Assembly: GCF_000243275.1 (NCBI RefSeq) | Contig: NZ_CM001437.1 | Coordinates: 3,742,807-3,806,806 of the forward strand | DNA length: 64,000 nt | Direction of reading: 5' to 3' | Source: Myroides odoratus DSM 2801 | Lineage (GTDB): Bacteria; Bacteroidota; Bacteroidia; Flavobacteriales; Flavobacteriaceae | In this document: positions 42,366-49,668 of the stretch, piece after piece | Layout: the number at the start of each line of letters is the position of its first letter | Position numbering within the stretch: position 1 is the stretch's first letter | Program-made: the position numbers and the translations under genes | Notes under the pieces: model-generated | Database searches by the model: none | What the model was told of the DNA's origin: nothing | Seen by the model: the letters and a program-made list of their open reading frames with translations, nothing else

Positions 42366-42398
42366 GTGAGCGCGGAATGCGACCCTTCGTTGCCTCAG
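42366..42398 (-). repeat. Dispersed GGGTCGCATCCCGCGCT module, inverted copy
   Basis: GCGCGGAATGCGACCCTTCG on the plus strand, the inverse of 53101-53133 with a few differences. Confidence 0.7.
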
Positions 42399-42494
42399 GG
42401 AGACATACTATTCGTGTGCGCGATCGGACTGTTAATTCCTTGTAAAAGAAGGAATAAACCTTCTATCACAGCGAATCTTGCAACTTCATGCTTT

Positions 42495-42640
42495 GTGAGG
42501 TTTGCTCACCACCTCACCAACCTCACCAACCTTACCTTCTATCTCATGGGTTTATATTTGTTTTCGTATTCGATGAATCTACACTGCGTTCCGATTTCAC
42601 CGATCTCACCGCCTCATCAACTTCCCCAATCTCACCGCTA
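42495..42640. repeat. ctcacc tracts around the conserved block, inverted copy
   Basis: ctcaccacctcaccaacctc and atctcaccgcctcatc tracts flank 42537-42600, the inverse of the block at 21779-21848. With the other elements these account for most of the spacer 41954-42712; no gene was seen. Confidence 0.85.
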
Positions 42641-42648
42641 TAAAAAAA

Positions 42649-42677
42649 CAAAGAGGAAACATAAAGCTTCCTCTTTG
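42649..42677 (-). terminator. Terminator of the Asn-rich protein gene
   Basis: CAAAGAGGAA / TTCCTCTTTG stem just beyond the minus-strand stop at 42713. Confidence 0.8.
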
Positions 42678-42712
42678 TATACAGAAAATAACGAAATATA
42701 AAAATGTACTAA

Positions 42713-43438
42713 CTAGTAATTGTATCGACTTCCAAAACCGTAGCGTTTCGATCTGCGGTTGTTGTGGGATGAGTCTGAATTAGCGTCAGTAAAGATTGAA
42801 TCTCTTGACGTATCCATCGCATCGTAGTTGCGAGATGTTCTTCCTGCAGTGCTACGAGAACGACTACTGCGTCCTATTTGCGATTGGTTATACGTTTGAT
42901 CATAGGGCTGATTTTGATTGTATCGTTGATCTTGATGACCGTATTCTCTCGGTGAGTTCATGCGGTAAGGATGATCATACTCCTCATCATATCGATTGCG
43001 AAACGTTTCATTATAACCATAGTTATCGTCGTTGTTTTCGTAACTATTGTCATTGTAATTATCATTGTAATTGGGATGATCTGAGTAACGATCGTTTCTA
43101 GCGTAGATTTCTTTGTTGTAATCTCTTTGACGGTTCATTGGATATTCCAAGTTTCTGTCGTAGCTATCCATGTAGTTTGAACGTTGATTTGGGTGGTATT
43201 CATTGTCATTGAAATACCCATCATTTTCATAATCTACATTACTGTCGTATTGTGGATTTCTCGTATTATTGAATCGATAATCCTCTCTATCATTTGTATT
43301 GTGATTATAATCGTCAAAACGATAATTATCTTGGAACTGATTCTCGTTGTGGTTATCGTAGTTTCTTGAATAACCAGAGTTATTCCTGTTGCTTCTTTGG
43401 CGATTTGATCTTGATCGGCTGTTATTGCGATTATTCAT
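42713..43438 (-). CDS. Asn/Arg/Tyr-rich disordered protein
   Basis: 241 residues, made almost wholly of Asn, Arg, Tyr, Asp, Ser and Gln (for example NRNNSGYSRNYDNHNENQ). No signal peptide, no helix, no known domain. The start is strongly basic, the middle mixed charge, the end basic with aromatics (KRYGFGSRYNY). It resembles in style the N-terminal two thirds of the KGG protein at 48291. Such tracts can drive condensates or bind nucleic acid (inference). It has its own terminator and sits inside the stress cassette. Confidence 0.7.
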   Translation of the reverse strand: MNNRNNSRSRSNRQRSNRNNSGYSRNYDNHNENQFQDNYRFDDYNHNTNDREDYRFNNTRNPQYDSNVDYENDGYFNDNEYHPNQRSNYMDSYDRNLEYPMNRQRDYNKEIYARNDRYSDHPNYNDNYNDNSYENNDDNYGYNETFRNRYDEEYDHPYRMNSPREYGHQDQRYNQNQPYDQTYNQSQIGRSSRSRSTAGRTSRNYDAMDTSRDSIFTDANSDSSHNNRRSKRYGFGSRYNY

Positions 43439-43844
43439 AGTCTTGAAGTTTTTGTGATTAATAAAAAGTAGTGACAGCTAGTATTTATTATTTCATTGCT
43501 TCAATGTTGTTATAACTAAGACAAAAGTCATGCAAAAGAATAAACAGTGTTATTATTTTATTTAAATATTGTTATTAATTCTCCATTAGGACAAAGATAG
43601 AAGTATAGGTTTATACCTATTAAAGCGTGTTTTTTTATTTAAATAATTGTTTTTCAAACTATTATTCAGTAGTAAATCTATTTTGTTTTTTATTTTTTTA
43701 TTGATGGGATGTTATACATAGTGTAGAAATATTACCCAATAATTCTACAATATAAAAGAGTTGTAAAAGCAAGAGATGAAGAATGGCAAGGGAAGGTTGA
43801 GAATTGCATGGTTTTAGTTTTATTAGGTTGAAATAAAAAAGAAC
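43439..43844. other. AT-rich divergent spacer
   Basis: Promoter region for the Asn-rich gene (minus) and the SDR gene (plus). No gene, repeat module or convincing operator seen. Confidence 0.6.
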
Positions 43845-44693
43845 ATGATGCAAGAAAAAGAAAAAAAACAGCAGCCTCCTGGAAGTGAGCACCAAATGAA
43901 GAATTACCCGGATCACGGAGAGTATACGTATAAAGGACATGCGTTATTTACTGGGAAAACCGTATTGATTACAGGAGGAGATTCTGGAATCGGAAAAGCG
44001 ATAGCTATTGCTTTTGCACGGGAGGATGCGAATGTCGTATTTGTTTATCTATCCGAGCAAGAACGCGAAGACGCCGCGGATACGCTTTATTGGATTGAAC
44101 AAGCAGGCGTAAAAGGATTAGCCATTGAAATGGATTTAAAGCAAGCAGAGAATTGTAAAAAGGTAGTGCATCAAACGATTTCAACCTTTGGACAAATTGA
44201 TGTATTGATTAACAATGCTGCTTTTCAGAAGGAGCATAAAGAGTTTAAGGATATTACTCTAGAGGATTGGAAAACGACTTATGAAACCAATGTAAATGCA
44301 TTGTTTTATATGACAAAATACAGCTTGGAGCATATTCCTAAAGGGGGGAGTATCATTCATACAACTTCAGTAAATGTGTACGATCCCAATCCAAGTTTAT
44401 TGGCCTATGCTTCTACAAAAGCAGCGATTCAAAATATGACAGCGAGTATGAGTAAAATGTTTTTGGAACAAGGCAAGGAAATTCGAGTAAATGCCGTTGC
44501 TCCAGGTCCGGTTTGGACACCACTAATTCCCACGACACTATCCAATGTCGATACATTTGGGCAAAATACGCCGATAGAACGTCCAGCCCAACCGAAGGAA
44601 ATCGCACCCGCCTACATCTTTCTAGCCAGTGAAGATGCAACCTATGTTTCAGGTGCTATTATTGCAGTGACAGGAGGACGGATTACGTTATAA
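43845..44693 (+). CDS. SDR-family oxidoreductase, general stress protein 39 type
   Basis: 282 residues. A hydrophilic N-terminal extension (~40 residues, PPGSEHQMKNYPDHGEYTYKG) precedes the Rossmann core, as in Bacillus GSP39/YhdF-like enzymes. Cofactor motif TGGDSGIGKA, NNAA segment, catalytic Ser in HTTSVN and YASTK. NAD(P)-dependent dehydrogenase or reductase; substrate unknown. Closed by a long terminator. Confidence 0.92.
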   Translation: MMQEKEKKQQPPGSEHQMKNYPDHGEYTYKGHALFTGKTVLITGGDSGIGKAIAIAFAREDANVVFVYLSEQEREDAADTLYWIEQAGVKGLAIEMDLKQAENCKKVVHQTISTFGQIDVLINNAAFQKEHKEFKDITLEDWKTTYETNVNALFYMTKYSLEHIPKGGSIIHTTSVNVYDPNPSLLAYASTKAAIQNMTASMSKMFLEQGKEIRVNAVAPGPVWTPLIPTTLSNVDTFGQNTPIERPAQPKEIAPAYIFLASEDATYVSGAIIAVTGGRITL

Positions 44694-44708
44694 ATGATAC
44701 GAAAAGTA

Positions 44709-44768
44709 TAAAAAATCGAGGACAGTATTCTTTTTTTGAGTTGGGGAGTGCTGTCCTCGATTTTTTTT
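44709..44768 (+). terminator. Terminator of the SDR gene
   Basis: AAAAATCGAGGACAG / CTGTCCTCGATTTTTTT stem around a ~28-nt loop. Confidence 0.85.
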
Positions 44769-45242
44769 AATACATTACTGTTGAGTTCGTATACCGCCAG
44801 ATATTTTAATCATTTTTAATGGACTAAAATCGACGGAAAAGTAAGGCGAAATAGTGTATTTATACACAATATAAAAAGTGTTATTAAATTGTTATACTTT
44901 TTAGAAATATGTACATTTGTTGCTTAAATAGAACTATTTAAAAAATTTAAATCAAATATAAATAATAGAAGTGGTATATATGAATCATTTTCATATGCGT
45001 CACTTTCGTTTTTTTGGTATAATTGGGAAGGAAATAAAGGCTCCTTTTCTTTTTTTGGTAGGCGTATTCTTTTATCAGAAAAGGGAAAGGGAGGAAGTAA
45101 GTTTTACAAGCTGAACGGTTGAGATATCTCTTATTTGTTGAATAATGGTAGTAAAGTACAATTGAACTTTAAATTAGATTTATTAGGTAGTGAAACTAGT
45201 GGAGAGAATTTTGAAAATCAATAAATGAACTAACAAGGTCCG
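44769..45242. other. AT-rich spacer upstream of an AraC gene
   Basis: No gene, repeat module or clear operator seen. Confidence 0.6.
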
Positions 45243-46178
45243 ATGTCTATTACAATCAGCAAAGAAAGAGTTAAAGCGTTAATTGAAGCGCTTGAAGAAT
45301 TATCCAAAGGGAATTATACTAGACGGCTTGACTTGAAAGTGGAGCACGATTGTTTTTCTCATGCTGAAGTGTTGTTCAATATTTTAGCTGGTGATTATGA
45401 AAGTAAATTCAAATATTTTATTTCCTTACAGCCTACGTTGGGGTATGAATTTGTGACGACTAGTATTGTCAAGATTAGTGCACAAGGACAAATTTTAGAT
45501 ATTTCACTTGTACAAGATAATCAGAAATCCTTTGACGAAACGATATATATTAATCGCAATGTTCTTGATTTTTTGGAAGATGACCAACAAGAGAAGTGGA
45601 TGAAGAATTTTTTATTGTTTCTGCAGACGCCTTCCCATAAAAATTCATTTTCCTTGCAGTTGACGGTAGCGGATAAAAAGATGAATGGATATTGTGGTTT
45701 TCATTATATGGATAAATCGCATGATATTTGGATGAGTTTCGCTTTGGTGAATCCTATTGTTCAACAAGATCCGTTGACAACGCCTATAAGTTTAGAAAAA
45801 CTTCGGAAGATGAGTGAAGAGGAACGGGATAAAATTCAGAAAATACACGCCTTAATTGGAAACAAAGAGTATGAAAGAATCTATACGATTGAAGAATTGT
45901 GTCAGCTATTTGATTTGAGTAAAAATGCGTTTCAAAAGGGATTTAAATTATTGTACAACCAAACGTTTTATACCTATTATCTAAATAAGCGGATGGAATA
46001 TGCCCAACAATTACTTGCTTATTCTACCTTGTCTATCCAGGCTATTGCTGAAAAGTGTGGTTTTTCAGATTATTCAAACTTCTTTCGAAACTTTCAAAAG
46101 GTTGTACATCTTAGTCCAGCTCAATATCGCAAACAAAACTACAAAGGGTTGAAAATTGAAGATTATATCATCAAGTAA
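45243..46178 (+). CDS. AraC-type HTH regulator with atypical N-terminus
   Basis: 311 residues. The C-terminal ~110 residues are an AraC HTH pair (YTIEELCQLFDLSKNAFQKGFKLLYNQ and IAEKCGFSDYSNFFRNFQKVVHLSPAQYRK). The N-terminal ~190 residues look like a PAS-type sensor (VKISAQGQILDISLVQDNQKSFDE), not the usual cupin. It lies in the middle of the stress genes and is a good candidate for their regulator. Confidence 0.85.
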   Translation: MSITISKERVKALIEALEELSKGNYTRRLDLKVEHDCFSHAEVLFNILAGDYESKFKYFISLQPTLGYEFVTTSIVKISAQGQILDISLVQDNQKSFDETIYINRNVLDFLEDDQQEKWMKNFLLFLQTPSHKNSFSLQLTVADKKMNGYCGFHYMDKSHDIWMSFALVNPIVQQDPLTTPISLEKLRKMSEEERDKIQKIHALIGNKEYERIYTIEELCQLFDLSKNAFQKGFKLLYNQTFYTYYLNKRMEYAQQLLAYSTLSIQAIAEKCGFSDYSNFFRNFQKVVHLSPAQYRKQNYKGLKIEDYIIK

Positions 46179-46209
46179 ACCGCCTAAATTGAAAGTGTTT
46201 AGGCGGTTT
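46177..46209. terminator. Bidirectional terminator
   Basis: AAACCGCCTAAA / TTTAGGCGGTTT stem between the convergent AraC and DUF4142 genes; the first base pairs overlap the AraC stop codon. Confidence 0.85.
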
Positions 46210-46239
46210 AGAAAAAAAAATAAAAGCTTAAAAATGTTG

Positions 46240-46821
46240 CTATTTCAGTTGCTTATTTTTAATAAAAGTAGCCGCTTCTAAATGCGAACGTACTTCTTGT
46301 AGGGTCTCATTCAATTGTGTTCTCATGTTATAGTTATCGACATTGTTAATGGCGTCAATCAAGACATCGGCAGCTTTATTGTGTTTTGAAATGACAACTT
46401 CCAGCCATTTCTGATCAAAATTCTTTGCGTTTGTCTTTTCTAAATCTTGTATCTCGTCCCACTGTTTGTCCGATAGATTATGTGGAACAGCATACATCAT
46501 ATCACTGGCTAAAGCATTGAGCTTTTGCAATCTACTTTCGTGGTGTTTTTCTAGTTCTCCAGCAAAATCACGAATCTTTTCATTGTTCGATTTTCGCTTT
46601 CCGAGTTTGCCTAATTCTACTTCAAATAATTGATCGTGAACAACATCAACTAAATAAGAAGAATAATCTGCATTTTTTTGCTCAACTGTATGTTGTTGAT
46701 TGGCTTTGTTTTGCTCTTTCGCTATTTTTTCAGGTTCTTTTGCGTTTGGTCGGTCTTTGCATGAAGCTAAAAGCGCAAGCATAAAAAAGGCTAAAAACAG
46801 GTTTTTTGTATGTAATTTCAT
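46240..46821 (-). CDS. DUF4142 lipoprotein
   Basis: 193 residues with a lipobox (LLASCKDRP). Four-helix DUF4142 pattern (DQLFEVELGKLGKRKSNNEKIRDFAGELEKHH, then KWLEVVISKHNKA). Ferritin-like helical bundle without obvious di-iron ligands. Starts 15 bp after a related gene; one operon. Confidence 0.88.
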   Translation of the reverse strand: MKLHTKNLFLAFFMLALLASCKDRPNAKEPEKIAKEQNKANQQHTVEQKNADYSSYLVDVVHDQLFEVELGKLGKRKSNNEKIRDFAGELEKHHESRLQKLNALASDMMYAVPHNLSDKQWDEIQDLEKTNAKNFDQKWLEVVISKHNKAADVLIDAINNVDNYNMRTQLNETLQEVRSHLEAATFIKNKQLK

Positions 46822-46836
46822 AGTTATAAATTTTGG

Positions 46837-47439
46837 TTAAACATGATCTAATAAGTTAACTCCTTGATCAATACGCAATTCAATCTCTTGTATTAGTTTG
46901 CTGTAGAACGTTTGTAAATCGGAATTTTTGGTGTTCTGTTTTAAATCCCATAGTACTTCTCGAATGCTAAATTGCAGTTTGATGGTTTCGTCCAAAAAAT
47001 CGCGATCATAGCTGCTGAGATTTGGTGATTCCAATGTGTTGATTGTGAATCGAGTGTTGGTTCGAAATAAGATTTCATTTTGTTTTTCCTTGCTAATCAA
47101 ATTTTCCATTTCCTTGAGGGCATGTTCATATTCTAGCAAGATTTGTTCAGCAAATTCCTGAATCTTTGGATGCTGACTTTGACTGATTGCAATTTTGGTG
47201 TAGTGTAACTGTGTAGCTAATAGATTGCTAAAACGTTGCTCTAAAACCTCTTGATCGGTGGTATCATAGTTCGTTTCATAAGAAAAAGGTTCTGTATGCA
47301 CTGGTTTTGGATCGCTCTCGTCTTTATATAAATATTGTTCCGAATTAGATTTGTTTTTACAAGAAGTAAGAAACAAAAAGACAAAAAACAAGAACGTAAA
47401 GAGGATAACAAATAGTTTGTAATTGAATGATACTCCCAT
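46837..47439 (-). CDS. DUF4142-like lipoprotein, diverged paralogue
   Basis: 200 residues with lipobox FLTSCKNKS and the same helical layout (LEQRFSNLLATQLHYTKIAI, IQEFAEQILLEYEHALKEM). Sequence likeness to the downstream DUF4142 protein is low but the pattern agrees. Operon partner of that gene. Confidence 0.75.
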   Translation of the reverse strand: MGVSFNYKLFVILFTFLFFVFLFLTSCKNKSNSEQYLYKDESDPKPVHTEPFSYETNYDTTDQEVLEQRFSNLLATQLHYTKIAISQSQHPKIQEFAEQILLEYEHALKEMENLISKEKQNEILFRTNTRFTINTLESPNLSSYDRDFLDETIKLQFSIREVLWDLKQNTKNSDLQTFYSKLIQEIELRIDQGVNLLDHV

Positions 47440-47571
47440 AGATATGTGTGTTTAAGTGAATAAAAGTGGCTTACCAAGGATGTTGTTATTATGGTATGAG
47501 TAACTATGGAAATTACCTTGTGTAAGCCACTTGATTTTCAATTCTAGCAATTTTATTGAGCTGAAACTAAG

Positions 47572-48222
47572 TTATTTTTGCTTTGCTCCTTTATCTTTTG
47601 TAGCGCTTGCGCTGTTTCGTTTGGTACTGCTTGAAGAACTTCTTTGCTCTATTTCATCTTCACTGTCATTGTCCTCTTCATTTTCATCTTTCTGCGAACG
47701 TTCGTCTTTACTTGCTTCTAGGTTAATGTGACATTCTCCTATTTGTGTAAGTTCGAAATCCGTTTCTTCTTCTTCTTCAAGGGTTTGTTCTAATAAGTCA
47801 GCTATTTCATAAGCATCAATGGCCAAGGCAAATTGAATTAATCCGCCGTAGGTAGCAATCTCATAGTGCTCAATTTGTTGAGCAACTACGATGAGCCCTG
47901 CATCTCGTACCATACTGCCATCGGGAGTCACCTGGATTATTTTCTTTGTAATAGCTTCAAAGGTTTCCATGACACTACACGGTTTCTTTTCGGGTGTTAT
48001 GTCTAGCTTTCTGAAGATTCGCTCTAGACGCATGATTTGTCTACGCGTGACAATTTCATGGTCTTGAAGGGTGTCTTTCAACTCCTGTGTAGTAGCTGCT
48101 TTTATCAGGGTAGGCAAAGCTTCTATGATTGCATGTTCTGTGTTATAAATACCTTTTAACAAGGTGATAAACAGTTTTTTGAATTCAGTGCTTGCCTGGG
48201 ATGTATAATTCGAATTTTTCAT
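47572..48222 (-). CDS. DUF892 (YciE/YciF-type) ferritin-like protein with charged tail
   Basis: 216 residues. Core ~160 residues: EFKKLFITLLKGIYNTEHAIIEALP, DHEIVTRRQIMRLERIF, QQIEHYEIATYGGL, TLEEEEETD; the Glu/His set fits the di-metal site of this stress-linked family. After the core comes an extra ~50-residue tail, first acidic (ENEEDNDSEDEIEQ) then basic (STKRNSASATKDKGAKQK), not usual for YciF. It starts 68 bp after the KGG protein gene on the same strand. Confidence 0.9.
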   Translation of the reverse strand: MKNSNYTSQASTEFKKLFITLLKGIYNTEHAIIEALPTLIKAATTQELKDTLQDHEIVTRRQIMRLERIFRKLDITPEKKPCSVMETFEAITKKIIQVTPDGSMVRDAGLIVVAQQIEHYEIATYGGLIQFALAIDAYEIADLLEQTLEEEEETDFELTQIGECHINLEASKDERSQKDENEEDNDSEDEIEQRSSSSSTKRNSASATKDKGAKQK

Positions 48223-48238
48223 ATTTTCTTTTTTTTAT

Positions 48239-48266
48239 AAAAGAAGGAGCAAAGACTCCTTCTTTT
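48239..48266 (-). terminator. Terminator of the KGG protein gene
   Basis: AAAAGAAGGAG / CTCCTTCTTTT stem between the KGG and DUF892 genes. Confidence 0.85.
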
Positions 48267-48290
48267 AATTGATATTGGCCTAGCAGTCGA

Positions 48291-48917
48291 TTATCTTCTA
48301 GCATTGCTTGTTGAACGTCCGCCACCATGGGATGCACGACCACCCATTCTCGCTATTTCAGTTCTCTTCGCTTTGCTCATTGCTGCGAAACCTCGACGAC
48401 CAGTACCTCTATTTGAACCACTAGATGAATTCGAGCGGTTTGTGTTTGAATTATACGATCCTCTTCCTGTTGAAGATTGACCACTCTGAGAAGTAGAATT
48501 ATACGATCTTCTTCCAGAACCTTGGCCCATGTGGTTAGATGAACCAGATGATCTTCTTCCAGAAGAAGAGCCATAGTTACTATTATTGTTGTAACTAGAT
48601 GAATTTCCAGATCCTTGAGATCTACCTCGTCTTGATTTGGATACAAATCGTCCTTGTGCATCACGAGGATGGTCTCCTTCGTCAAAGTTAGAGCGGTGAT
48701 CATAACCATAGTCATCTTCTCCGTCATAATCAAAGTCTTCGTCGTCAAAGAAGTATTCCATGTCTTCTTGATCCATTTCATCATCGTAACGCTCATCATC
48801 TGCTCCGTCGTCATATCCATGTTCGTAACCTAATTGGTAAATTTCTTCTGCCATGTGGTAGAGATGCGATTGTCTACTACTTTGAGACTGACTGTGTCTT
48901 GAATTTTGGTGATTCAT
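48291..48917 (-). CDS. KGG-motif stress protein with long disordered region
   Basis: 208 residues. The C-terminus carries the KGG/con-10-like repeat (RGFAAMSKAKRTEIARMGGRASHGGG). Before it: a His/Ser/Gln start, a short helix (MAEEIYQLGYEHGYDDGADD), an Asp/Tyr-rich acidic stretch, then DAQGRFVSKSRRGRSQ and a Gly/Ser/Asn/Arg-rich run. KGG proteins in other bacteria are tens of residues, so this is a much enlarged version. Role in desiccation or stress survival is family knowledge; its link to DUF892 here is by position. Confidence 0.85.
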   Translation of the reverse strand: MNHQNSRHSQSQSSRQSHLYHMAEEIYQLGYEHGYDDGADDERYDDEMDQEDMEYFFDDEDFDYDGEDDYGYDHRSNFDEGDHPRDAQGRFVSKSRRGRSQGSGNSSSYNNNSNYGSSSGRRSSGSSNHMGQGSGRRSYNSTSQSGQSSTGRGSYNSNTNRSNSSSGSNRGTGRRGFAAMSKAKRTEIARMGGRASHGGGRSTSNARR

Positions 48918-49668
48918 AATTTCTTTTTTAAAGGGTTAATATGAACTGTGATACTAGCTGTCATAAAAAATTTCACAGTTGCTAGTAAACGTTCAATTTC
49001 TATGCACAAAAAGAAATAATGTTATTTAAAGATAATTTTGCTATTGTGTTTATAGATAGTGTTAAAAAAATAAATTTCAACAGCTATTCTAGTCTCAATA
49101 AGGGATTGAATGCTAGTTGTATAATTTTTAATATAAAAAAGAATAATATTCATTTTTTATTAAAAATGTAAGTATTAAAAACTAAAATAGATAATTATAT
49201 TAGTTAGTTTATTTTTTTTATGTTAAACTGTTTTTTATAATCTTGGTAAGTTAATTTTAAGAATTCAATGTGTTGATTTGCAGTAAGTTGCTGTTTTTTA
49301 TGATTTCCTTGTATTTTTACAAATGATGTTTTTCGAAAATGAGTAATATGTGTATATTGTACCCATATTGTGTATTTTATGTGTATTATATCCACGTATT
49401 TTGGTTTTTTTATTTGAATTTTATCTGCTTGTTTTTTATTTATTGTAATTAATAGCAAGGATATAATTGTGTTATTAGCAATATAATGCTCAAAGAAGAA
49501 TGAAGTAGGGGTGAGGTGGTGAGGTGATTTAAAATCCCGTAGTGGCAAATGGCAATTTGCTAAGTAACAGGATAATTCCCGATGAGATGATAAGGTGGTG
49601 TGATGTAAAATCCCGTAGTGGCAAATGGCAATTTGCCAAGTAACAGGATAATTTCCTATATTGTAAAA
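48918..49668. other. AT-rich spacer with repeat elements
   Basis: 48918-49500 is very AT-rich. A minus-strand frame at 49204-49548 (114 residues, with KKPKYVDIIHIKYTIWVQY) reads into repeat sequence at its start and has no recognised family; it may be gene debris. 49508-49653 is the repeat pair listed next. Confidence 0.5.
49508..49653. repeat. GGCAAAT-hairpin elements, copies B and C in tandem
   Basis: gtgagg tract then two copies of the element: B ~49529-49585 (hairpin 49543-49562, last pair broken) and C 49585-49653 (hairpin TGGCAAAT-GGCA-ATTTGCCA at 49619-49638). Copy C shares its 5' part gatgataaggtggtgtgatg with copy A at 42211. Confidence 0.88.

Noticed and set aside
42366..42701. Frame through the 42.4-42.7 kb repeats
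   Set aside because: Composed of dispersed repeat modules and ctcacc words; similar peptides arise at other tracts.
49204..49548. 114-codon minus-strand gene
   Set aside because: Starts in repeat DNA, very AT-rich, no recognised family; kept only as possible debris in the spacer entry.
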